35,336 bases of DNA from Tolypocladium sp. Sup5 PDA-1 (lineage: Eukaryota > Ascomycota > Sordariomycetes > Hypocreales > Ophiocordycipitaceae). The position numbers and the translations under genes were made by a program. Positions 21,811 through 32,232 of the stretch are shown here, one piece after another; position 1 is the first letter of the stretch, and each line of letters starts with the position of its first letter. The stretch spans positions 1-35,336 of the forward strand of contig JPHH03000114.1 in assembly GCA_000750105.3 (NCBI GenBank), given 5' to 3'. Under the pieces are notes generated by a model. It saw nothing but the letters and a program-made list of their open reading frames with translations. It ran no database searches and was not told the DNA's origin.

Positions 21811-22400
21811 ATGGAAGAAACCAGCAGCCAAACCGCTTCGAATTTCAGCGGGCTCAGTACTAGCAACACTCCCCAGGCAGCTTCGCAGTCTGAAGCTTCA
21901 GCAGGTCCGTCGCAAGGCAAGCTGATCCCTGCCTCGGCTGCAACTTTGACCGGGCACTCATCATCTTCTGCACCCACTGGCAATATCAAGCACTACAACC
22001 GAAGACGCGGTCTCGGCGTCACCACGCCTAATGCCTGCACCGGATGTCGCAAGAAGCGCGCAAAGGTGCATCTTCCCACCATATTGGTGAATCTCCAGGC
22101 TGACCATTCCCTGTCCTACAGTGCGATGGACAAAGACCCTGCGGACGTTGCAAGCCCCAGAATGATATAGAATGCAGATACGAGATCCCCATGCGACAGT
22201 CAAAAGAGAACCTACGCAAGGAAATCGAATGCCTCCGCCAGCGCCTGCGCATTAGTGATCGGGTCTTATCCGCGCTAGTACGGCCAGACATACAGGAGGA
22301 TGTCCTCACGCGTTTGAGCGGTGGCCAGTCCATCGAGAGTATCTCCGAATGGCTTAGGTCCTTGCCTTCAGGCGACAGCCCTTCGCCTGCCGCCCCCTAG
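21811..22400 (+). CDS. Short Zn2Cys6 DNA-binding protein (177 residues)
   Basis: Two exons (21811-22065 and 22122-22400) with a GT-AG intron inside the zinc cluster. The spliced protein has a Ser/Ala/Thr-rich N-terminus, then ACTGCRKKRAKCDGQRPC and GRCKPQNDIEC, a perfect CX2CX6CX5CX2CX6C cluster. A probable coiled coil follows (RKEIECLRQRLRISDRVL), then SGGQSIESISEWLRSL, and the protein ends with SPSPAAP. Full-length fungal regulators of this type normally continue for several hundred residues with a regulatory domain, which is absent here. It may bind DNA without an activation domain, or it may be the surviving front of a larger gene. I see no frame continuing after the stop. Confidence 0.78.
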
Positions 22401-22533
22401 CACACTGAGATGCTATAGGATATGCGTTGACCTTGACGCGTAATCGGAGTCACTGGGACCGATATGGGACTGGAAGTACCTGATCTACGCATAGAGGAGT
22501 CAGGATGTCATCGCAAGCTTTAGTAAGTATAAC

Positions 22534-22785
22534 CTAGCCTGGGCATGCTTTGTCGAGAACAACATCCACCGCCGTGTAGCTGGCACCGTTCACCAGCTTC
22601 AACCCTTGATGGGTGTTTTGATTCACGACAACGGGCATGCCCGGCACGAACATGACGACGCCAGGCACCGGTACAGAGCTATCGTCCCTCAGGCTCAATA
22701 TCATCTTGATTCCTCCGTAGATGTGAAGTCCGGCGGGACTAGCTGACGTGAACCCATCAGCGTCTGCATACCGGCCAGCACGCAT
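22534..22785 (-). pseudogene. Helicase-like fragment (PIF1-like, C-terminal part)
   Basis: The minus-strand frame contains MILSLRDDSSVPVPGVVMF followed by VPGMPVVVNQNTHQGLKLV and NGASYTAVDVVLD. The pattern 'x-PGMPVxVxxNxxxxLKLVNG' is the beta-rich end region of PIF1/RecD-like helicases, as found in fungal helicase families associated with mobile DNA. No Walker A or DEAD-like motif is nearby, and only about 80 residues remain. It lies between two short zinc-cluster genes and is a fragment. Confidence 0.6.
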
Positions 22786-22792
22786 TGGCCTG

Positions 22793-23323
22793 CTAATGCC
22801 TATTATCCTGACGCTGGAGAAGTAGGGCTGCTTCCTTTACATGACGGAGGATGGATACAATACTGCCGCCTGCTCTGATCAATCGAAGAATTTCCATTGA
22901 CTCTTTGTCCGATACGGTCCTGAGGAGATGAAACAACTCCTGATAAGACGCCTGATCGCTAAGCAAATCATCGAACGACCGCCTCAAGGCCTGGAAGCGA
23001 GTCTCGCCCGGACTCGAGATGCCGTAGTGGCATTCTACTCCGCGGCGAATGCAACCACTACAACGCGGGCGCTCGGCTGTGCACTGCGAGCGGAATTAGG
23101 TTCCGTAGTTAGCAATCGTAATTAGAATACCGCCTAGTTATCTCCGCGGATTATTTACCCTCGACTTATGTCGTCGACATGATTCGCATGCAATGAGGGC
23201 TAGCTTCGGCCGGCGCCTCATCCTCTCGACACGGTTACCTGAGTCGAAAGAGGTCGAAGGTGACACAGGTCGCGGGAGCAATCGCGGCAGGCCATGACCC
23301 GACGTATCAGTGTCCCGTGGCAT
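22793..23323 (-). CDS. Short Zn2Cys6 DNA-binding protein (151 residues)
   Basis: Two exons (23159-23323 and 22793-23083). The intron has a GTAAAT donor, a GCTAAC branch and a CGCAG acceptor and splits the zinc cluster. The product reads KLALIACESCRRHKSR, then CTAERPRCSGC and IRRGVECHYG, a canonical CX2CX6CX6CX2CX6C cluster. It continues FQALRRSFDDLLSD, YQELFHLLRT and ILRLIRAGGSIVSILRH, the linker helices usual in these regulators, and ends with LLLQRQDNRH. The large C-terminal regulatory part found in relatives is missing. The front half appears intact. It is convergent with the other short regulator at 21811, with a helicase fragment between them. Confidence 0.77.
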
Positions 23324-23677
23324 GCCTCGAAGGGAAAACCGTGGATGGGAGTTGAAGAATCTAGGCTCAGGAGGGGTACGTTAATGCATCACAACACACA
23401 AGGCCAGCAGCGACTTCAAGTGGGGGTACGTGGAGCTCTACGTAGATTGGCTCTATCGGACCCTTAGCCAATCAAGGTACAGGGACCACATTCCACCGTC
23501 ATAGTAGCAGGCTGGTTAGTGAGGGGCACGTAAATGCCACATCTCCATGAACGCATTCGGGCAGCAATGCTAACTATGTATGTACAACTTCCGATGGTGG
23601 CGCCATCTACCCCAAAGACAGGGAGCATCGCCTCACCTCCCAACTCTCCAGCGCTCCAACACTGAAGCCCAAGCCGG
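23324..23677. other. Intergenic stretch, nothing recognised
   Basis: Upstream of the short regulator; probably its promoter. No convincing frame on either strand. Confidence 0.3.
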
Positions 23678-24492
23678 TCACTCACTATGTTGTTGCCGAC
23701 AACTCGTGCTCTGATACGAGAGTCGCGGCAAGCGCGCTCTCGACTTATCGCTTAACCGTGATCCCGTCCATTGCTGACGACTTTCATACAGTGCGGCGGC
23801 GTGAACCAAACCGGTCTGAGCCCGCCAGATGCAACAAAGGACCGCTAAAATGCGTCGCCAGATAACACCTCGGCTGAAAGGTTTGCCCCAAACTCGAGTA
23901 CACCAAGCGCCACTCGCGCGAAAAGAAGACGCCGCAGCAACCCTTCGGGAATGGCAACAAGTCGCTTTCCAACTCGCAAGTATCCTTCTCCTCTGACGAA
24001 GTCCACAATAGGTGGCGTCGAATGGGGCTGCGCTATCTACCGTCTCGATGCAGCTTTCGCGCGAATAACGATCTCTTGAGCTATCCGCCCCTACATTCTG
24101 CAAGCCCCATTGAATGATGACCGGCATCACATGGGACAAGTTGTTGAGCTCTTCTTTGAGGTTGGGATGGTAAGCCTCCATGCGCGATCTGGTTGTTCTT
24201 GAGGTCGTTCATGCTTATCTACTACGAGAACAAAGACAAAAAGAGGGTTCCATCTCTTGGACTTACTCGCCGCACCCGAACCCGGGTAGAGTAGGATGCC
24301 GTAGCCAAACCGCCAGACAAGGAGCAGCAGCCTCTTGCCCGAACGAAGTCGGTAGTACATGGACTTCCTTCTCTTCTCCTTCATCTCCTCTAATTCCTCT
24401 GGCGTTTTGCCTGCCGTCTCCATGCTCATTGTCCCGGGGAATAGTCGATCAATGATATCCTTTCTCAATTTGTCGAGTGAGCCATTGGCCAT
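23678..24492 (-). pseudogene. Unrecognised gene, probably broken
   Basis: From 24492 the frame MANGSLDKLRKDIIDRLFPG continues with KTPEELEEMKEKRRKSMYY and LRSGKRLLLLVWRFGYGILL, which looks like real protein. A GTAAGT donor follows near 24279. After it, a second good stretch, MEAYHPNLKEELNNLSHVMP followed by VIIQWGLQN, is readable from 24181 in another phase, while NDLKNNQIA precedes it in a third. I could not join the three without a one-base shift. Farther down (24008 to about 23784) another open frame is not clearly protein. I do not recognise the family. It is probably a decayed gene; the first 75 residues are the best supported. Confidence 0.4.
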
Positions 24493-24909
24493 TGCCGCAG
24501 CGCGACGTTGATGGAATTCCGCTGACGCTGGCGAGGCCGTCCGGCGAGGGAGAACTCTTGGGTGGGCGAGAAGTTGATGAGCAACAGGTATATCGAGGAA
24601 TTTAGGGAAAGAATACAGGGTGAGCGCCGCTCAATGGTCTGATGGGAGCCATTATGGCAATGCTCCAACCAATGACGAGAGTTGGGCTACGAAGGAACGA
24701 TCTTGGGACGTTACCATGGCGATTCGTCAGCCATGGAAGCATCACGAGATGGAGTACCACTGCAATGTCCATAACCTCCTGTCGGCCGCCAAAATTACTT
24801 GAGTTCCACTACCCCTTCGTCGATGCCCTTGTTAGGGCTCTGGTCTTTCCCGCAACAATTATCATGACGACGTATTGCCGTCGTCGCATGAAAGGCGATT
24901 CGTCACGAA
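24493..24909. other. Intergenic stretch, nothing recognised
   Basis: Open frames on both strands are short and overlapping, and none is protein-like enough to call. It includes the spacer upstream of the unrecognised gene and the 3' side of the small secreted peptide gene. Confidence 0.3.
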
Positions 24910-25065
24910 TCATCTCTCCGAGCCATAATCTCCGTATCCGCCCGCCAGTGGCGGATAGTCGCCGTAATCTCCATATCCGCCCTGAGCTTCGGGAGCTGCC
25001 ACTGCGACTGGAGCTGCAAAGGCAGCGGGGATGGCAACAAGGGGACTGACCCAGAGGAACTTCAT
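24910..25065 (-). CDS. Tiny secreted peptide with GGYGDYG repeats (51 residues)
   Basis: The frame starts MKFLWVSPLVAIPAAFAAP, a good signal peptide with likely cleavage after an Ala-Xaa-Ala stretch near residues 17-26. It then has two copies of GGYGDYG around a DYPPLAG linker and ends GSER. The mature part would be only about 25-30 residues with no cysteine. Small Gly/Tyr-rich secreted peptides are widespread in filamentous fungi; some are cell-surface or effector-like, but no function can be assigned. The frame is open further upstream (25152), but the signal peptide fixes the start at 25065. Premature truncation of a longer repeat protein cannot be excluded. Confidence 0.6.
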   Translation of the reverse strand: MKFLWVSPLVAIPAAFAAPVAVAAPEAQGGYGDYGDYPPLAGGYGDYGSER

Positions 25066-26340
25066 TTTGTGATCTTTGATGAATTTCTTCAAGGTTTGAG
25101 GTCTTGAGATGAGGGAAACCCGACATACAATCTTTAAGGTTGATGGAACCAAATTTGCGAGTTAAGTCCCAATTTCGTCACCACAGATGGTCGATCCGAG
25201 CCTTTCAGCTCCAACACGCCCATTAACATCTCAACTACGCAAATGTTGCCATGCTTGGTGCCACATCCGCCCGCTCATCTGGTTGGAACCTTCGGTACTA
25301 TCGTATGGCTCTAAACGGACAATCCTGTCCTTTTTCACAGGATACCGTTCGCTGGTTGGGATACTGACGTCACGATCACGGGGCGGTTCTCGCAATTCTG
25401 CGCTTTACCTCTGATTATGGCAGCAGGGTACGTATGATTGCAAGGCCAGTGCGGCTGGGAACATGAAGCTCGCAGACTATCACTGTGAAGCTGTGCAATC
25501 AAGCCCCGGAAGTGACTTCTCGTCATAATTCTGAACCCAAAGTTGGAATGTCGCTCAAACTATAAATCAGCCGTGGGGGTGGTGGGCGCCGCTGCATTGA
25601 GCTGACGAGCGAATCAAGACACTGCCTAAAAGCGCCAACGGTACTCAGCTTGACCCTTCCGGATGGGCACCTGCTAGATCATCGTTGGCGATTGATCTGA
25701 AAAGTCAGCTCACGAGACGATACGTATCGGCGCTGGAAGAAGGCCGGCCCACTTGGAACGGCTGTGACTAGTGTTATCTGGCGACTCCGCATTCGACATT
25801 TGCGTTTCTCGTATCTCGACACTGAACGACTAGTGTCAATGTGGTTTATATCCTCGATAGGAAGCTCTGGCTCTCACTTCATCTTTCGTCCGTTTTCCTC
25901 CCTCGTCCCTGCCCTCAGCTTTGGAAATGAGCTTAACAAAAGCAATGGCAAAAGTATCACACTTGCATCGCCTGCTTGAGAACGATCCTGACGAGTATGG
26001 GGATGACTCAGGGTACACTCAAAACGCAAGAAATGGAGTGGGACAAAAGAAGTACGGAGCAGCTAGATCGCCTGCCAAGTCATTTTATTCTTTTCATTCT
26101 TAGCAGCGGTACGGGCTACACAAAACAAAGGCGAGTTAAGATTGAGGTTCACCTTTGAAGCGTGTCTTTTTCATTAACAGCTCGCATGATGCGTGATGAG
26201 GAATGGAGTAGTAATAGCTCCATCTGTTTTGGGTCTGTACAGCTAAGGCCGATAGATCCCAGCGCATGAAAACTCCTAGCACCACAACACGTCTTGGCCG
26301 TTGTCATATGCAGACTTGTAGACTTGTCTCGCCATTGTCC
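25066..26340. other. Long stretch without recognisable gene
   Basis: This lies between the small peptide gene and the cupredoxin gene. A TATAAA-like stretch (about 25560-25566) is the only motif noticed. Open frames up to about 75 codons are not protein-like. Confidence 0.35.
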
Positions 26341-27070
26341 CTACAACCTAACCAGGGCGGCAACGGCTATGGCAAGGCCGCCGACAGCGGCAACGGGGCC
26401 GTTCAAGTGGGCAGCCGCGCCGGTCATGGTGGCCGCCGAGGGCGACGACGAGGTCGGGGGCTGGGTCTGAGTTCCGGACGTAGACGCGGCCGATGTCGGG
26501 CTCTCGGTCTTGGAACCAGCGGTCGAACTGGCGCTGCTGCTGCTATTGGGAGCAGGGCCGTTAAAGCCGCCAAAGGGGGCCTTAGGGCTGACGCTGCTAT
26601 CGGTCTTTTCGGCGGCGGCTTTGAAGGCGTCGAGGGTGTCGGTACCTTGGTTGATGACGCCCACCATACCGCCTTGGCAGTGGCCGTCGACAACGCAGTA
26701 GAAGAAGATGGGGTCTGTGTTGTTGATAACGATGGAGAAGATGCCCTATAGTTGCCCCGCGGCCAGAATCTCAGCTAAAGGTCGTGAGAGATACTAGGGA
26801 AAGTGGGGAGACTGGTAGACTCGCCTTATTGTTCATGATGCCCGAGAAGAAGCCGCCGCTCGAGGCCGGGTTGCACGGCTTGCTAAAGTCGGCGGCGACG
26901 ACGCTGTGCTGGGCGTAGAAGTGAAACTCGACGCTATCGCCGGCAGCGGCCTTGCTGTTGTTGGGGGAGTAGGTGAAGCCGTCTTCGCCGACGTCGACGC
27001 TGATGACCTTGGCTGCGGAGGTGGAGGCGATGACGGCCAGGGCCGCAACCCTGAAGTTCCTGAAGTGCAT
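26341..27070 (-). CDS. Secreted GPI-anchored cupredoxin-like protein
   Basis: Two exons (26825-27070 and 26341-26745) give 216 residues. A signal peptide (MHFRNFRVAALAVIASTSAA) is followed by a cupredoxin fold: VDVGEDGFTYSPN, FHFYAQHSVVAADFSKPCNP and, after the intron, FFYCVVDGHCQGGMVGVI. The type 1 copper ligands can be assigned: His in QHSV, Cys in FYC, His in GHC and Met in GGM. A Ser/Thr/Pro-rich stalk and a C-terminal hydrophobic tail (AAVGGLAIAVAALVRL) indicate a GPI anchor at the plasma membrane or wall. The intron would use a GC donor (AAG|GCGAGT) and a CTATAG acceptor; no GT donor preserves the fold. This is the extracellular serine-rich cupredoxin family common in ascomycetes. Function unknown; possibly copper or wall related. 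Confidence 0.85.
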
Positions 27071-27197
27071 CGTGGGTGTTGTGACGGCACTGGTGAGGGT
27101 ATGAGCGATAGACAACCCTACCGTCTAGAGTTCGCTGGAAGATGTAGTCGTAAGCGAACAAGATCGGCAAGGACAAGCACGGCTGCATTTCCGGTGC

Positions 27198-27211
27198 TAT
27201 TTATATGAACG
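27198..27211 (-). promoter_or_regulatory. TATA-like box of the cupredoxin gene
   Basis: Read on the minus strand the stretch is GTTCATATAAATAG, about 130 bases upstream of the cupredoxin start codon at 27070. Position and sequence fit a fungal TATA box. Confidence 0.5.
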
Positions 27212-27804
27212 CATGATTCCACACCCTCCGTCGTTCCGGGTGCATCGCAAAAAGGGCAACTCGTCGCAAGCTGCAGCGGCTCAGCGCATCTCGTTTGGTT
27301 TGAGGGCACCTATCAAGCGTAGGTGCTTCCGTGACGTCGTGATGACCTCGAGCCTCGAAGCATGCCAGGTGGCGTTCCCTCGAGCTGAGTTCGGAGCTGA
27401 ATTCGCCGTGCAAGAATTGGGCGAGTCGAGGCCCGCACTGTATCGTTAGCCCGGGAAGGGCAACCAGTGACCCAGTTGGCATATTGACTTTAGACAATTG
27501 CCTGTAGGGGAGCCATAAACGGGCGGGAATTGCGAATTCCCCCTCAACCTGTGCTGCATCGACGCGTGCGAAACGCGCCCTAGGAAGTCAGATACGATGG
27601 CACCGTGCGGCCGACATCCATAATCGGGCCTTAATCAGCTAATTGTGACGGCGCGTATCAGTGTTGCTTACGCCTTTGACCCGCTGTCAGAAAGCGTCGG
27701 ACGAGAGAGGAGCCGAATCTGAGGCGTCGACCTCGTGTTAGCAGGACGTCTCAGTGCCGTGGCACTCGGTCAGAGGTATGAGATGTACCGCCCGGCACAT
27801 GGGT
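27212..27804. other. Intergenic stretch, nothing recognised
   Basis: Upstream of the cupredoxin gene and downstream of the histidine kinase relic. Frames are open in several phases, but none is protein-like. Confidence 0.3.
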
Positions 27805-28441
27805 TCAGCCTCTTGTGGGGAGCTCAAGGAGCCAATCGGAGAGGCTACCTGCCGCAAGTTTGGAGTAATCGAGAATGTCATTGATGACCTGTAACAGGAC
27901 GCGACCCGACTCCTCAATTATGTTGACCGTCTCGAACTGTTCCTCAGTCAGGCCACTGTCCTGGAAGAGAGCGCAGGCAGAGAGCATGCTGTGCATCGGG
28001 TGTAAATCTCGTGGCTGATGCAGGCTAGAAAGTCATTCTTCAACTTGGTGCTCTCGTCGTAGGCTGCAATGAGTCGCAGTTCGGCCTTTCTTCGCTCAGT
28101 CAGGTCGCGGGTGATCTTGCTGAAGCCGACATGGATAGCGTTATTGTACACCGGAGTGATGACGACGTTGGACCAGAATCGAGAGCCATCGTTTCGGTAC
28201 CTCCAGCCCTCATCCTCCGCTCTGCCCTCCCACAAACAAATCTCGAGCGCTCTCTCCGGCTTTGGGGACTGAATGTCTTCTACGCCGTAGAGGATCGAAA
28301 AGTTCTTGCCGACGATTTCTTCCTTTTGTAGCCCTTGTTCAGCTCCGCTCCAGTATTCCAGCTCACTACGTTTCCACGAGTGTCGAGAAGGAAGATGGCA
28401 TAAGTCTTGACCGCTTGAACGAGGATGGCAAAGAGTGCTGC
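27805..28441 (-). pseudogene. PAS-histidine kinase relic
   Basis: The pieces read ALFAILVQAVKTYAIFLLD, GNVVSWNTGAELNKGYK, KEEIVGKNFSILYG, RNDGSRFWSNVVITPV and GFSKITRDLTERRKAELRL, a PAS/PAC domain. Next come KNDFLACISHEI and MHSMLSACALFQDSGLTEEQ and INDILDYSKLAAG, a HisKA dimerisation domain with the phospho-acceptor His. One base is missing near 28328 (after NKGY) and another near 28000-28010, inside the H-box, where the expected RTPM is lost. The ATPase and receiver domains of a hybrid kinase are absent after about 27805. Upstream sequence to about 28760 is open in places but not identifiable. A dead fragment of a fungal sensor kinase. Confidence 0.75.
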
Positions 28442-29031
28442 TGAGGATGGGCACTGGCACCGAGCAGGCCGCCTCCGCGGATGCTCCATGGTACGCCAGC
28501 GCAAAGTCCTGGAACACCCCCAGGGGGTTCTCGGGGGCGTGATGCAGCCTCCTCCCGTTCGAAAGAAGGCCCGGCCGTGTCGTCGGCTCGGCCCAGGAGC
28601 CTACGAACATCTGCTTCTGTGGTCGGTCTACCGGACAGTACAGGCGAGGGCGTTTGTAAGCTGAAACGTGACGGGCAGGATGCCTCGTACCGGAAGGGGC
28701 TGCAACCCAGCATCGTGCCAGAAATCTTGGGGGCTTGAGCTCCCGTCGGCAGCTGATATAGCACGAGTCGCAGGCGGACCTACCGTAAGATCGATAAGGC
28801 TAACTTATTGGTATTGCAAGAAAGTATCCGAGAAACCGCACACAAAGTTTCATTTAAGTCGTTATCAATAGGACTGTACGCGTCTTCGGGTGCTCTCGTG
28901 GCCATCTGAGATGTGAAGGCGAAGTCGTTTACAGTCGTCGCATATCTCCACAACGTTGTTCTGTTACAGATCAGGAGTCAGTCGAAGCCGAGGCTCAGGT
29001 GACCAGCTGAATGATGTAGGCAACAAGCCGT
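28442..29031. other. Spacer between kinase relic and right repeat arm
   Basis: No gene recognised. The minus-strand frame between 28450 and 28764 may include lost N-terminal parts of the kinase. From 28980 to 29031 the sequence does not match the corresponding left-arm flank, which marks the arm boundary. Confidence 0.35.
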
Positions 29032-29082
29032 GGGTGCCTCTGCGAAGGTCAATGATGGACATCTACCCACCCATCGTCTAAG

Positions 29083-30077
29083 GGAACAAATGGATAACAG
29101 CATAGGATCGCTGCGGACCCATAAAATCTGTAAATGTACAGGAGTACAGCCACCCTGGGAAGTTCTTGCTCGTAAAAGCCTCACGGAAAACCGTCTCGTC
29201 CAATCGGACTGAACCGGCCTTTCACGGCAACAAGTTACGGTAGCTGGCTTTGGGACTTGTAGCCACGGGGATGCGGTCTCTGAGAGTCGAAAATGCGCCC
29301 TGAGCGTAGCCATAAGGCCCGCAGCATCTCCACCGAGTCAAGAAACGGGCAGCTCCGGGCAAGGGCCAGATGTAAAAGTCCGTCTATGGTCGCCTCGTGT
29401 GTAGGGGATAGCCGGCGTTTTGGGGCGCTCCATTCACGTCTAGAAGCGCCTCATCCGAAGGAACTCGGCAAGCGTTTCGCAATGCGAGCCACAAGGCGGC
29501 TCTTGGACTCTATCTCAGACACACTCGGGCATTTACAGGCTCTACTATGCGGTGTATTGCCGCGTAGTTGTGATCATGATATGGATGCCACCAAAATGCG
29601 GTGAGGGAAGCGACGGAAAGAGAACAATAAGAGGAGAAGCGCATGGCCATCATTTGCTGTAGGAAGAATGATACCTCCCTAATCTCGCTATGGCACGATG
29701 ATCTTCTTGTAGATAGCTGCTCGTCGTGCGACGGACACCCATAACGCTCCTCACAAGAGCTAAACCTTGGTCATTCATGGACATTGATTTCACGCAACTT
29801 CGAGTAGCAGCCAGGACGGCGGAAAGTTAAGCAAGCAGTGGCAATCGCTCGGTGCCCGCAAGTGGTCTGCTGGACAACTGTGGCCAAGAAAGTAGCGTTA
29901 CTTGATAGAAATTGACTCGTCCCCGTGTCCCATCACCTACTCGAGCCCGTGGCCGCGCTTGAATTGCGGGTTGAGGTCTGTGGGGCGTCAACTTGTCGAT
30001 TTGTCGGCTTGCCGTCGCCGGGATCGTCGCACACTACGAAGGTCAAGAAATGGACACTCCACCAGCTACTATCTAAG
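29083..30077 (-). repeat. Tandem repeat unit B (right arm)
   Basis: Mirror copy of 2345-3339. Next to it, 29032-29082 is the cut remainder of a third unit. The copy at 30078-31122 is the neighbouring unit A; landmarks such as GAGTCAAGAAACG recur at 29336 and 30416, 1080 bases apart. Confidence 0.7.
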
Positions 30078-31122
30078 GGAATAAATGGACGACGCAGCAT
30101 GGGATTACTGGGGCCCACAAAGTCTGAAAGTGGGTAGGGTAACTTTGGGAAGTCTCCCGTGCAAGCCTCACGTAATACCGCCTTGTCTGATTGGACTGAA
30201 CGGGCCTTTCACGGCTACCAACTGACGCGCCATCTTTTAGACTTGTGGCCACAGAGAATGCAGTCTTTGAGAGGCAGTGATAGACAGTGGTCCTGGGAGT
30301 GCCAATGGTCAACAACCAGACAGTGGATCGCCATAGGCCTTGAGAATCATCAAATGGGCACCTCCTCTGTGGACAAACGGCAGCGAAGCCATGGACAGCC
30401 GCAACCTCCTCACCGAGTCAAGAAACGAACAGCTACTGGCAAGAGCCAGATATCCAAGTTACGTCTGTGACCGCCTCGTGTGTAGGAGATAGCCGGCGGT
30501 TCGCAGCGCTCCATTCCCGCTTAAAGTCGCCCCATGCATGAGGACTCAACCAGCCTTCACAACAGGAGCCACAAAGCGGCACTTGGCCTCTTTCTTAGGC
30601 CCAGACAGGCATATACAGGCTCTTGTATGTTGTATATGCCTGTGGCGTCGTGATCATGTTATTGACGCCAGCGAAGCGCAACGAGAGGAGCGACAAAAAC
30701 AGGACAACGAGGCGAGTATATCCGGAGACTCATATAGCCATCATTTAGGAAGAACGATACGGCGCTCCCCAAGCCGCAGTCGCGCGATGATCGTGTTGTA
30801 GACAACCATAAACCTTAGTTCCAACCATTTCGAACGCCATCCACGACGGTAATGTACAACCTCAAGCGAGCAGTGGCAATGACTCAGCGCTCGCAAGTGG
30901 TCTTCTGGACGCACCGGGACGGACAAAAAGCGTTAGTAGCAAGGAGTTGACTTGGTTCCATGTCCTATCGCCCACTCAAGCCCACTCGAGCCCGTGACCG
31001 CACTTCAATTATGAATTGAACTCTGCGAGGGTGTCCACTGGGAGCCAAGTGGAAAGTCAACGGGGGTGAGCGATTACTCTACATCGAGCAGAATTCTCGG
31101 ATGCCTTGGATTGGCCGTAGAC
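30078..31122 (-). repeat. Tandem repeat unit A (right arm)
   Basis: Mirror copy of 1300-2344. It is diverged from unit B at roughly a quarter of positions but identical to its left-arm partner wherever compared, so the tandem arrangement is much older than the inverted duplication. Confidence 0.7.
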
Positions 31123-32232
31123 GCTCGTAGACCGCAGCCTCGTGTCGGAGGTCGTCGATGAATGCTGCCGTTGCTGACGAATTCTAGCCATACACAATCT
31201 GGAACCTGAACCAGGACTCCTCGCCAGCCTCCCTCGTCCAACTTTCGTATCCCGTAATCTAATGACCGCTCCAGCTGCTTATAGAGAAGTTGGAGCTATC
31301 TAGTGTGCGAAACAGGATGGCGGGCCCTGACTTTCTTCCCCCCGAGATGGGACGCAACGGCCACACTGTAGACCTCATAAAACACGAGCTCCTCATTTCA
31401 TTTATATACTCAAAGAGAACTGCAGGGTAGTAAACATTCTAGTACTGAAATAGAAACATCAATCAGCTTTATCTACTCACTATAGTCTATAATCCTGCTA
31501 CGGTTCATGTCGTTGCGATCAGTGCGACCAATGCCACGGTCGAAGCCCGTTTCATTGTTGATGCGAATTATATCAACGGATTGCTGTGATACACATATTA
31601 CAAAGCTGTTGACTACTGAACAGTACATTAGAGATACCGAATCCCTTTACTTTGCTTCGTCGCGTGGTAAGGGCCCTGCATGGCGAGACGTCGCTATTGG
31701 GTAGCCACGCGTAGTCACCACTTCTCGATACTGCGCTGGCTCTCCCTGATGTCAAATGTAAATGGAAAGATGACATGCATGTGAGGGTTGTAGAGAGTCA
31801 ATTGGCCTTAACCACTGCTCAAGTCAAGAGGACGAAGGTCCCAGTTAAGGTATATACACAACAGCGGTGCCCAAGAGGGTCGGGACTCCTCCTCGGCTGG
31901 GGCGGAATATCGTTTGACACCTGAATCCATTGGACGCTGACGAAACCATCTGGCAAAGCTGCATACGAGCGCGACATCTGGCTACATATAACTCATCAGC
32001 TTTCACGTCGCTTCGGTATGACAGCAGTTCAGAAATAAGAGAGTAGGAGAGGGCAACAGACTGGAGAAGAGACGCAGGTAGGCCGGAGTCGGGCTCCAGT
32101 AGTTGAGCCGCAGATGCCGAATGAACCGTGCCAGCGTAGCCCATTTTCTATTTGGGCAACAAGGGCAACAGAACATGCCGTCGGAATCCGTGATGGCCTC
32201 AACCTGAGCAAGATCCGTTGTTGAGGCTTTGA

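Noticed and set aside
26424..27208. Open frames on the other strand and phases of the cupredoxin gene, rich in Arg/Pro or Gly/Val
   Set aside because: GC-rich shadow frames of the cupredoxin exons; composition is not protein-like.
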